A stretch of DNA of 43,142 bases from Candidatus Omnitrophica bacterium CG1_02_40_15 (GTDB lineage: Bacteria; Omnitrophota; Gorgyraeia; Gorgyraeales; Gorgyraeaceae). Shown here one piece after another: positions 24,089 to 32,100 of this stretch (its first letter is position 1; every line of letters begins with the position of its first letter). Made by a program: the position numbers and the translations under genes. The notes under the pieces were generated by a model that did no database searches, was not told the DNA's origin, and saw only the letters and a list, made by a program, of their open reading frames with translations. Location: positions 1 to 43,142 of the forward strand of contig MNVP01000075.1 in NCBI GenBank assembly GCA_001871815.1, written 5' to 3'.

Positions 24089-25045
24089 ATGTTTAAATAT
24101 CTAATTGTTATATTATCTATATTTATAATAATTTTTACCCGGCCTGTTTTTGCTGATACAGTCGGCGCTGTTAAAGATAGTAAATCTTCATGGTATGCGG
24201 TTATTGGGAGTGAGAATAAAGGCAAAAAGCTTTACATGAAAGGAGATATCTTTTCTCCTGATAAAAATCCCGCAAATCCTCTCAGGATATTAGATATAAA
24301 AAAGGACAGCCTTGTGTTAGAGGATGTAGTCTTAAAGAACAGCATTATAGTAAGGCCTGGAGAAAATATTCCAATAGAAGGAGCTGGGATGATCTTTGAA
24401 AAAACAGTTGAATCCAGCGTGCTGGAGTATAATTATAATAAACCCCCTAAAAAATTCACAAAAAATCAGTTAGAAGATTTTACGATAAAAAGCCTGGAAA
24501 AGAAAAAGATCGTGCTGGAAAAGCCTTATAATGCTTCTTCCCAGGTGAAACAACTTTCAAATAAGGAAAAGGAGATTTTTAATAGCCCCAGAGATCAGGA
24601 TGCAGATAAAAATGTCATCATAACAGAACTTTTTAATAAAATAAATTCAAAGAAAATAGGCGATAATGTATGGGCGCTGAATAGGCCGAGCGCTGAACCT
24701 GCAATACATAATGCAGGCTTGGCGCTTATCTCTGCAATAAAAAGAGTTGAACCGAGATACAGGCTGGGAGAAGGCCCAAGCTTAAAATTTAACACAGATC
24801 TTGGAACAGCAGTAGTGAATAAAGAAGGGTTTCTGATACAGAATCTAGCTGTTGCAAAACTTACAGAGAATTTTGGCATAAAAGAAGGCGATATTATCAA
24901 GAGCATAAATGGATGCCCCGTGAATAGCCTTCTTGGGATATACAGGGCGTACGAGAATATTGCGTCAGATAAAAGCGCCAAGCTTTTAAGCATTAATATA
25001 GCAAGGGATGGAAAAGCAAAAACATTGGTGTATAAAATAAAATAA
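24089..25045 (+). CDS. Exported PDZ-domain protein, GspC-like
   Basis: 318 residues: a signal peptide or N-terminal membrane anchor (about 1-22, ending VFADT). An N-terminal beta domain (AVIGSENKGKKLYMKGDIF...ILDIKKDSLVLED) resembles the GspC homology region. After a mixed linker comes a C-terminal PDZ domain (about 235-318: NKEGFLIQNLAVAKLTENF, GIKEGDIIKSINGCPV, NIARDGKAKTLVYKIK). GspC recruits substrates and links inner and outer membrane parts of type II secretion. This gene follows gspD and has its own promoter. No cytoplasmic N-terminal segment precedes the hydrophobic stretch, so it may be fully periplasmic rather than bitopic. Confidence 0.78.
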   Translation: MFKYLIVILSIFIIIFTRPVFADTVGAVKDSKSSWYAVIGSENKGKKLYMKGDIFSPDKNPANPLRILDIKKDSLVLEDVVLKNSIIVRPGENIPIEGAGMIFEKTVESSVLEYNYNKPPKKFTKNQLEDFTIKSLEKKKIVLEKPYNASSQVKQLSNKEKEIFNSPRDQDADKNVIITELFNKINSKKIGDNVWALNRPSAEPAIHNAGLALISAIKRVEPRYRLGEGPSLKFNTDLGTAVVNKEGFLIQNLAVAKLTENFGIKEGDIIKSINGCPVNSLLGIYRAYENIASDKSAKLLSINIARDGKAKTLVYKIK

Positions 25046-25053
25046 GTGAGGAC

Positions 25054-25235
25054 ATAAGTTACGGAAGACGAAGCCCCGCCCTTTGTTTACAAAGGGCGGG
25101 ACGGAAGTCCGACGTAACTTATAAGTCCGAACTTATCCCGCCCTTTTAGCGATTGTTTCAGCTTGCTATTCAAAAGGGCGGGATTAATTCGCACAGTCAC
25201 TTATGTTCGCTCGTTTCACTCGCTCCATAAGTGAC
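25054..25235. repeat. Composite of three palindromes (about 180 bp)
   Basis: Hairpin 1 (25054-25122) has outer ATAAGTTACG / CGTAACTTAT with inner CCCGCCCTTTG / CAAAGGGCGGG. Hairpin 2 (25137-25182) has CCCGCCCTTTT / AAAAGGGCGGG with loop ends TTAGC..GCTATTC, as at 7084. Hairpin 3 (25196-25235) has GTCACTTATG / CATAAGTGAC. It fills the gap between the PDZ gene and the acyl-CoA dehydrogenase ribosome binding site (aaggagag). Confidence 0.9.
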
Positions 25236-25261
25236 GTGCTCATTAAAGAAAAGGAGAGAGA

Positions 25262-26416
25262 ATGGATTATCTATTGACCGAAGAACAGATAATGATACGG
25301 GATATTGCGAGGCAGATTGCGCAGGAAAAGATAAAACCTGTTGCGGCAAAGTATGACGCAGAAGGCATTTTCCCGTGGGATATAGTGAAGATAATGGCTG
25401 CAAGCGACTTATGCGGCATATATATTGAAGAAAAATATGGCGGAACAGGCGGAGGAGTTATGGAGCTGGTGCTCGCGACTGAAGAATTGTCCAAAGCGTG
25501 CGGCGGCATTTCACTTGCCTTTGCCGCAACAGCGCTTGGCACATTTCCTATAATTTTATTTGGCACAGAAGAACAAAAAAAGAAATATCTGCCTGATATA
25601 GCTAAAGGGAAAAAATTAGCCGCGTTCGGTTTGACTGAAGCAGGCGCTGGAAGCGACGCAGGCGCTATTGCTACAACTGCAGAGAAAAAAGGCGATCATT
25701 ATGTTTTAAACGGCACAAAGCAATGGATTACTAACGGCGGAGAAGCAGAAGTTTATACGGTTATTGCGTCTACAGATAGATCCAAGGGGCCGCGCGGCGC
25801 AGCAGCGTTTATTGTTGAGAAAGGCATGAAGGGTTTTGAATTCGGCAAAAAGGAAGACAAGATGGGTATACGCTCATCTGCTACAAGAGAGCTCGTATTT
25901 ACAGATTGCAATATCCCAAAGGAAAATCTGCTTGCGAAGGAAGGCATGGGATTTATTGTTGCAATGAAAACATTTGACCAGTCAAGGCCTGGGGTAGCTA
26001 GCCAGGCAGTTGGGATAGCCCAGGGCGCGCTTGACCTGACAGTTCAATATATGAAAGAAAGAAAGCAGTTCGGGAAGAGTATATCTAGTTTTCAGGGCCT
26101 GCAGTTTATGCTGGCTGATATGGCTACTGAGATAGAGGCAGCAAGGGCGCTGGTGTATGCATGCGCCCGTATGCTCGATAGTGGTAATACAAAGGTTTCA
26201 AAAGATTCTGCCATGGCAAAACTTTTTGCTTCTGATGTCGCAATGAAGGTGACTGTAGACTGTGTGCAGTTATTTGGCGGTTACGGCTACATGAGAGATT
26301 ATCCTATTGAGAAATATATGCGCGACGCAAAGATTACGCAGATATATGAAGGCACTAATCAGATACAACGTAGTATCATTGCAAATCACTTGATAAAGGA
26401 AACGGCTTCGAAGTGA
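25262..26416 (+). CDS. Acyl-CoA dehydrogenase (Bcd/caffeyl-CoA reductase type)
   Basis: FAD-dependent oxidation or reduction at the alpha-beta bond of acyl-CoA; 384 residues, normal length. Family motifs are FGLTEAGAGSDA, ITNGGEAEVYTV, the MGIRSSATRELVF segment, RKQFGKSISSFQGLQF, QLFGGYGYMRDYPIEKYMRDAKI and the catalytic Glu363 in YEGTNQIQR. A good ribosome binding site (aaggagag) precedes the ATG. It is followed by etfB and etfA, the gene order of butyryl-CoA dehydrogenase-Etf and caffeyl-CoA reductase-Etf complexes. The substrate cannot be read from the sequence. The C-terminal residues after IANHLIKE border a repeat. Confidence 0.93.
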   Translation: MDYLLTEEQIMIRDIARQIAQEKIKPVAAKYDAEGIFPWDIVKIMAASDLCGIYIEEKYGGTGGGVMELVLATEELSKACGGISLAFAATALGTFPIILFGTEEQKKKYLPDIAKGKKLAAFGLTEAGAGSDAGAIATTAEKKGDHYVLNGTKQWITNGGEAEVYTVIASTDRSKGPRGAAAFIVEKGMKGFEFGKKEDKMGIRSSATRELVFTDCNIPKENLLAKEGMGFIVAMKTFDQSRPGVASQAVGIAQGALDLTVQYMKERKQFGKSISSFQGLQFMLADMATEIEAARALVYACARMLDSGNTKVSKDSAMAKLFASDVAMKVTVDCVQLFGGYGYMRDYPIEKYMRDAKITQIYEGTNQIQRSIIANHLIKETASK

Positions 26417-26422
26417 TGCAAC

Positions 26423-26492
26423 GTCATTGCGAGGGCGTAGCCCGAAGCAATCTCTATAGATTGCTTCGCTCGTTTCACTCGCTCGCAATGAC
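26423..26492. repeat. GTCATTGCGAG-type inverted repeat (70 bp)
   Basis: The ends GTCATTGCGAG / CTCGCAATGAC and inner CGAAGCAATCT / AGATTGCTTCG are perfect complements. It is a shorter member of the family at 23895, lying between the dehydrogenase gene and etfB. Confidence 0.93.
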
Positions 26493-26518
26493 ATGAAAGG
26501 CGAGAAAATTCTATTATT

Positions 26519-27367
26519 ATGAACATCATTGTTTGCATAAAACAGGTTCCGGATACAACAAATGTCAGGATAGACCCTGAGACAAATACTCTGGTGCGTT
26601 CAGGCGTCCAGAGTATAATAAATCCGTTTGACATGTATGCCATTGAAGAGGCTGTCAGGCTCAAAGAGAAATTCGGGGGCCTTGTAACTATAGTGACAAT
26701 GGGCCCTCCTCAGGCAGAAGAGGCGTTGCGCGAGGCAATATCTTTAGGCGGCGATGAAGCTGTGCTGATTTCAGACAGGGCATTTGCAGGAAGCGATACA
26801 TGGGCTACCAGCTATACGCTTTCAAAGGCTATTCAAAAAATAGGAAAATTTGATATTGTAATCTGCGGGAAACAGGCGATAGACGGCGATACTGCCCAGG
26901 TGGGGCCTGGGGTTGCTGCATTTTTAGATATACCTCAGATTACGTTTGTGAAGAAAATAGAAGAGATAAATATTGGGAGCACCCCCGCACCACAAGGGTA
27001 CGGGGCAGGCAGAGTACCAGAGTACCAGAGTGCTAGTGTTGAGTATATCAGGGCAGAAAGGATGACAGAAGAAGGCTATGATATTGTTGAATCGCCTTTG
27101 CCATGCCTTATCACTGTGGTTAAAGAAATTAACGAGCCAAGGCTGCCTTCTTTAAAAGGCAAGATGAGGGCAAAGAAGATAGAGATTAAAAAACTAGAGG
27201 CAAAAGACTTGGATGCAGACCCAAATTCGCTTGGGCTAAAAGGCTCTCCTACAAAAGTCGTCAAGATATTTACGCCTCCTCCGAGAAAAGGCGGCCAGAT
27301 TTTAGAAGGCGAAGTAAAAGATATTTGCGGGAAATTGGTGGAATTATTAAAGGGAGAGATATTGTAG
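26519..27367 (+). CDS. etfB: Electron transfer flavoprotein beta subunit
   Basis: Partner of EtfA; 282 residues. N-terminal MNIIVCIKQVPDTTNVRIDP and NPFDMYAIEEAVRLKE, VTMGPPQAEEALREAISLGGDEA, GKQAIDGDTAQVGPGVAAFLDIPQ, and the signature VVKEINEPRLPSLKGKMRAKK are all typical. Between KKIEEI and AERMTEEGY it carries about 20 more residues than usual (GSTPAPQGYGAGRVPEYQSAS). These are encoded by an imperfect hairpin plus an 8-base tandem, and look like an in-frame repeat insertion. Its TAG stop abuts a TTCTCGACT element. An acyl-CoA dehydrogenase lies upstream and etfA downstream. Confidence 0.94.
   Translation: MNIIVCIKQVPDTTNVRIDPETNTLVRSGVQSIINPFDMYAIEEAVRLKEKFGGLVTIVTMGPPQAEEALREAISLGGDEAVLISDRAFAGSDTWATSYTLSKAIQKIGKFDIVICGKQAIDGDTAQVGPGVAAFLDIPQITFVKKIEEINIGSTPAPQGYGAGRVPEYQSASVEYIRAERMTEEGYDIVESPLPCLITVVKEINEPRLPSLKGKMRAKKIEIKKLEAKDLDADPNSLGLKGSPTKVVKIFTPPPRKGGQILEGEVKDICGKLVELLKGEIL
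26983..27034. repeat. In-frame repeat insertion in etfB (hairpin plus 8-base tandem)
   Basis: CCCCGCACC / GGTACGGGG (26983-27005) is a hairpin with one mismatch. AGAGTACC is repeated at 27011 and 27019, with a third degenerate unit at 27027. Together they encode the extra segment of EtfB. The GAGTACCAGAGTACC tandem is a different repeat type from the GTAGGG palindromes. Confidence 0.6.
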
Positions 27368-27477
27368 TTCTCGACTGGGTGCGCATGTATAGCCACGCCT
27401 GCCGCTCGAACAATATTAGAAATATCCAATATTCTTCGAGCGATCATAATAGCATATCATGAAAGCACAGTCGAGAA
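27368..27477. repeat. TTCTCGACT-type inverted-repeat element, copy E (110 bp, full length)
   Basis: The same length as copy B, with the same terminal and inner arms (CCGCTCGAACAATATT, CCAATATTCTTCGAGCG) and the same tail ATATCATGAAAGCA. It is preceded directly by the etfB TAG stop and followed by the etfA ribosome binding site (aagga). Confidence 0.94.
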
Positions 27478-27492
27478 GCCAAGGAAATAAAG

Positions 27493-28698
27493 ATGTCAAT
27501 CAAAGTCATCAATGAAAAATGCGTTGGTTGTAAATTATGCGTCAAGGCCTGCCCATTCAACGCAATAGAGCTTGTTAATAAAAAAGCAGTCATAGACCTT
27601 GATAAGTGCACATTATGCGGGGCGTGTATAGAATCCTGCAAGTTTGACGCTATCGTGATTGTAGGGGGCGGTCGCGACCGCCCCCTACACCAGAAATTTG
27701 ATGAATATAAAGATGTGTGGGTATTCTGCGAACAGAAAAAAGGCGTTGTGCAGAGTGTTGCATATGAACTTTTGGGCAAGGCTAGAGAGCTCGCGGATAC
27801 ACTTGGGAATGAATTATGCGGAGTTTTATTAGGCGAAGATATGAAAGAGGAAGCGCAGAAGATTATTCATAGAGGCGCTAACAAGGTATATCTTGTGGAT
27901 TCCCCTGCGTTAAAACATTATCAGGATGAGCCATATTCAAAGGTGTTAATTCAATTGATAAAGGAGTATAAGCCTGAAATAGTGCTTTGCGGAGCTTCTT
28001 CAATAGGCAGGTCATTGATATCGCGGGTTGCAATAGGCATTCATGCGGGCCTTACAGCAGATTGCACAGGCCTTGATATAGATAAAAAAGAAAGGCTCCT
28101 ATTGCAAACCAGGCCTGCATTCGGCGGAAATATTATGGCCACTATTATCTGCCCTAATCACAGGCCTCAGATGTCAACTGTAAGGCACAAGGTAATGAAA
28201 GAAGCTGCCGAAAATAAACATCATAAAGGAAAGATCATAGAAAAAAATTACGGCAGTAATATTTATTTTTCGAGAACAAGGCTTATTGATATTGTGGAAG
28301 AGATAGAAGAGACAGTCAATTTAACAGAGGCAAACGTGATTGTTTCCGGCGGAAGGGGCATGCAGTCCCCAGAGAATTTTAAACTTATTGAAGGCCTGGC
28401 AAAGGCTCTGGGCGGCGCTGTAGGAGCATCGCGCGCCGCAGTTGACAGCGGCTGGAAAACTTATTCGCACCAGGTTGGCCAGACAGGAAAAACAGTGTGC
28501 CCGAAGATTTACATAGCCTGCGGCATCTCCGGCCAGATCCAGCATCTTGTGGGCATGCAGTCTTCAAAGATAATAGTGGCGATAAATAAAGACCCTTACG
28601 CGCCCATATTCAGCGTGGCGACCTATGGGATAGTTGGGGATTTATTTGAAGTATTGCCTGAATTGACGAGAAGATTTAAAGAAATATTGAAAAAATAG
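27493..28698 (+). CDS. etfA: Electron transfer flavoprotein alpha subunit with N-terminal 2x[4Fe-4S] ferredoxin domain
   Basis: 401 residues. The N-terminal ~55 residues are a bacterial ferredoxin with two clusters (CVGCKLCVKACPF and CTLCGACIESCKF). Then the EtfA domains follow: GEDMKEEAQKIIHRGA, VLCGASSIGRSLISRVA, LTADCTGLDI, TRPAFGGNIMATI and RPQMSTVR. The C-terminal FAD domain has VSGGRGMQSPENF, GASRAAVDSGW, QVGQTGKTVCPKIYIACGISG and INKDPYAPIFSVATYGIVGD. Ferredoxin-fused EtfA is the form in caffeyl-CoA reductase (CarE) and lactate dehydrogenase (LctC) bifurcating complexes. Codons 57-66, exactly between ferredoxin and EtfA domains, are a GTAGGG-type palindrome (VGGGRDRPLH). Confidence 0.95.
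   Translation: MSIKVINEKCVGCKLCVKACPFNAIELVNKKAVIDLDKCTLCGACIESCKFDAIVIVGGGRDRPLHQKFDEYKDVWVFCEQKKGVVQSVAYELLGKARELADTLGNELCGVLLGEDMKEEAQKIIHRGANKVYLVDSPALKHYQDEPYSKVLIQLIKEYKPEIVLCGASSIGRSLISRVAIGIHAGLTADCTGLDIDKKERLLLQTRPAFGGNIMATIICPNHRPQMSTVRHKVMKEAAENKHHKGKIIEKNYGSNIYFSRTRLIDIVEEIEETVNLTEANVIVSGGRGMQSPENFKLIEGLAKALGGAVGASRAAVDSGWKTYSHQVGQTGKTVCPKIYIACGISGQIQHLVGMQSSKIIVAINKDPYAPIFSVATYGIVGDLFEVLPELTRRFKEILKK
27661..27688. repeat. GTAGGG-type palindrome, copy 3, in frame inside etfA
   Basis: A perfect 28-base palindrome, GTAGGGGGCGGTCG and its exact complement, with no loop. It starts on a codon boundary (codon 57) in the same phase (GTA GGG) as the fabD and smc copies. Confidence 0.95.
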
Positions 28699-28728
28699 CT
28701 ATAAGTTTTAAGCTGTAAGTTATAAGCT
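28697..28728. repeat. AT-rich AGCTATAAG repeat, left of the four-helix-bundle gene
   Basis: Made of AGCTATAAGTTTTAAGCT and GTAAGTTATAAGCT. The same motifs, inverted, lie to the right of the next gene. It begins inside the etfA stop codon region. Confidence 0.82.
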
Positions 28729-28736
28729 AAAAAGAC

Positions 28737-29093
28737 ATGGCTTACACATTTAAGAATATAAAAGTTTGGGATAAAGCTCATAAGTTAGTTTTGGAAATAT
28801 ATAAAGCGACAAGAAATTTCCCAACGGAAGAAAAATATGGTTTGATAGCGCAACTTAGGAGATCGGCAGCTCCTATACCTACGAATATAGTAGAAGGTTA
28901 TAAAAGAAAAAGTGATAAAGATTTTTTACATTTTCTTAATATAGCCGATACATCTTTAGAAGAAACAAAATATCATTTACTTTTGAGTTACGATTTGAAT
29001 TATTTGAAAAAGAATGAATATGAAAGATTATTAGATTTAATGGACGAAGTTGGAAAGATGCTTTTTGGCTTCCAACAAAAGCTTAAAGCTTAA
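28737..29093 (+). CDS. Four-helix-bundle protein (23S rRNA intervening-sequence/Avd-like family)
   Basis: 118 residues of the small 'four helix bundle' family first known from proteins encoded in 23S rRNA intervening sequences and related to the Avd accessory protein of diversity-generating retroelements. The signature is present: FKNIKVWDKAHKLVLEIY, NFPTEEKYGLIAQLRRSAAPI, TNIVEGYKRKS, FLHFLNIADTSLEETKYHLLLS. The biochemical role is unknown. It has no rRNA around it here. It sits alone between etfA and smc, bracketed by AT-rich inverted repeats that reach to within 10 bases of the start and over the stop codon, as if gene and repeats had been inserted together. Start ATG 28737; no clear ribosome binding site. 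Confidence 0.88.
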   Translation: MAYTFKNIKVWDKAHKLVLEIYKATRNFPTEEKYGLIAQLRRSAAPIPTNIVEGYKRKSDKDFLHFLNIADTSLEETKYHLLLSYDLNYLKKNEYERLLDLMDEVGKMLFGFQQKLKA

Positions 29094-29111
29094 AGCTTAT
29101 AACTTAAAGCT
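29080..29111. repeat. AT-rich AGCTTAAAGC repeat, right of the four-helix-bundle gene
   Basis: AGCTTAAAGCTTAAAGCTTA then TAACTTAAAGCT. It overlaps the last codons and stop of the four-helix-bundle gene and ends 7 bases before the smc ATG. Inverted counterpart of 28697-28728. Confidence 0.82.
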
Positions 29112-29118
29112 GAAAAAC

Positions 29119-32100
29119 ATGTATTTCAAATCCTTAGAATTATTCGGTTTCAAATCATTCGCTGATAAGACAAGGTTGGATTTTGAGCCTGGCATTACTG
29201 CTATTGTGGGGCCCAATGGCTGCGGAAAATCTAATATTGCCGACAGCATAAAGTGGGTACTCGGAGAACAATCTGCAAAGGTCTTGCGCGGCGGCAAAAT
29301 GGAAGACGTTATATTCAACGGCACTGACGGCAAGGAACCTGTGAGTTTCGCGGAAGTTTCCCTCACGCTTTCCAATCAGGATAGGGCGCTTGCAATAGAA
29401 TACGACGAAGTTACTGTCACCAGGCGCCTCTATCGCTCAGGAGAGAGCGAGTATCTTTTAAATAAAACTCCGGTCCGGCTTAAGGATATAAATGAGCTTT
29501 TCATGGGCACTGGCATAGGCACAAGCGCTTATTCTATTATTGAACAGGGCAAGATAGACCAGGTCTTGAGCTCGAAGCCAGAGGAAAGGCGTGAGGTCTT
29601 TGAAGAGGCGAGCGGCATTACAAAATACAAGGCAAAAAAGAAAGAGGCATTGCATAAACTGGAAGATACAGAACAAAATCTATTAAGGATAAATGATATC
29701 ATAGTAGAAGTAAAGCGCCAGATCAATTCAATAGAACGCCAGGCGAAGAAGGCAGAGCGCTATAAAGAGCGCTACGAAGAATTGAAGTCAATTGAATTGA
29801 AGCTCTCGAGAATAGACCTTGAGATATTGAGAAGCAAGAACTTGAATTCCGAAAGGGATACAAGCGAGTTAAATCAGAAAGAAGCAGAGCTTAATTTAGA
29901 ATTAAATAGCTTGTCCGAGGACCTGTCATTATTAAACAAGGATAGCTCCCATGTGGAAAATAAAAGAGTGAACCTGAAATCCAGAATAGTAGAACTTAAT
30001 TCTGAAATCTCAAAAGCCAGCAATAAGATATCTATGGATAAAGAAAGGGTGGACGAGCTTACAAAGCGCCGCTCAGGCCTTGAGGCTGAGATAAAAAAAA
30101 GCGAAGACATACTTATATCTCAAGAAAAGGAGATAGCTAATCTCAAGGAAAAGATATCTACGCTGGAAAAGGAAGATAGCGCGAGGTTCAGCAAGGTAAC
30201 AGAAAAAGAAAAAAGATTCGAAGAGATATCAAAGGCAATAAAAACAAGCGAAACAACATTGTCCAATTCGAAGGCAAATATCATAGATATTGCTTCAAGA
30301 CAGGCGAAGCTGAGAAACCAGGTGGCGAAGATATCCACTACTATTTCAACCCACGACTCAAGGCTCAAGAGGCTGGAATCAGAAAAATCAACTGTCTTAG
30401 AGGAAAAAAATAACCTGCAAGCTAAATTAAACGAAATCCTGGCAGAAATAACAGCAATTGAAAAAGAAGCAGCCAGCCTTAAACTAGAAAGAGATTCTGT
30501 ATCTGGTTCCGTATCAGCTATCCGAAGCCATATAAACTCGCTTACAGAAGAATCCAAAAAAATAGAGGCGCTCCTGGCGTCCAATAAATCCAAATTAGAA
30601 TTTTTGGAAGAGGCAAGGCTTAAATACGAAGGGTTTTCCGCAGGCGTAAAGGCAATACTTGGAAGCCAGTCAAGGATAGACGGCGTCAGGGATTGCCTTG
30701 CAAATCTGTTAACAGTCAAAAAAGGCTATGAGGCTGCAATAGAAACAGCAATGTCTGAGTATCTGCAAAGCATAGTAGTTGATACTATGGAATCTGTGGA
30801 TAATGCTATAGCATATCTTAAAGAACATTCATACGGCAAGGCCTCATTTATATATCCAGGGTATTTTAACGTAGGGACAGCACAATGTGCTGTCCCTACC
30901 GAGCAGATGGCGGTTTCCGAAGTCGAAAATTATAACGACAGCCGCATCCTTGGCAAGGCAGCTGATTTTGTAAATGCAGGAGATTCTTATAAAAATATCT
31001 TGAGGTATATATTGAAAGATGTTTTTATAGTAAATGACCTTAAGGACGCAAGGGCTCTTTTGGATAATACCAAGGGGCCTGCGAGGTGCAGGTTTATTAC
31101 TTTGTCAGGTGAGGCGGCCGAGAATGGGTTCATAACAGGCGGGAGCTCTAAAAAGGAAGAGCTTGGCCTGATAAATAGAGACGCCAGGATAAATGAGATC
31201 CGTCAAATGGTTAGTGAACTGGAAGGCCATTCGCGAAAACTTGAAGAAGAAAGGTTAGAGAAAGAAAAAGAAGAGAACGAATTGAAAACTAAATTTGAAG
31301 CGCTTACAAACGTAATTAACGAAAAAGATATACTATTTGCTAATGCCTCTACCAGCAGATCCAATATAGAAGAAAATATGAAAGGCCTGGGGGATGAGAT
31401 ATCGCTTGTGAACCTTGAGATAGATGAAGTGAATTCTGAAATCCTGATTCTGAAACAGGAAGAAGATGCTTCTCTTAAGACGCTGTTAGAGCTTGAGAAT
31501 GAAACCAAGATTAATGAAGAAAGGATACGCAGCAGCGAAGCCCTTATAACAGAATGCGCAAAAGAAAGAGAACAGCTTCTTGTAGAGATCGCGGAGGCAA
31601 GGACCGAGCTGGGGTCGCTCGAAAGCAAAAAGGAAGGCCTGTCGAGCACGTTGAATATACTGGAATCATCTTTGCGTGATGCCAGAAATAACGTAGAGTC
31701 CAGAAAGCTGGAAATAACGAGCTCTATTAAAAAGGGAGATGCGCTAATCGTAGAGATAAAAGAATTTGAAAAAAACATAACTGTCCTGTCGGAAGAAGGT
31801 TCCGGGAGGAATAAAGAATTGAGCGAGGTAGAGGCCGTATATTCCGAGATAACAGAAAAAACAGCGTCTTACGAAACTAAATCCAAAGAGATAGAAAACC
31901 AGATAAATAGTATAAGGTCAAAGATGCATTCTGTGGACTTACAGAAGGCGGAGGTGAATTACAGCATAGAAAACCTGACTCAACGCATAAGGGATGTTTA
32001 CAAAACTGAGCTTTTGGAATTCGAGCTGCCAGAGGATTGGCAGGTTTTAGATAAAGCTGCCCTGAAAAATAATGTAGAGGAAATGCGCAATCACTTGGAT

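Noticed and set aside
27011..27034. Possible CRISPR or satellite array in etfB
   Set aside because: Only two to three 8-base units without spacers; no array or cas gene in the window.
29050..29118. Upstream in-frame start of smc adding 23 residues
   Set aside because: These codons lie in the preceding gene and an AT-rich repeat; conserved SMC proteins begin MYFKSLELFGFKSF at 29119.
30120..30719. Long minus-strand reading frame (about 199 codons) opposite smc, and similar ones at 31203-31778
   Set aside because: Ser/Phe-rich translation of the antisense of coiled-coil codons; no start signal or family motif; smc is certain on the other strand.
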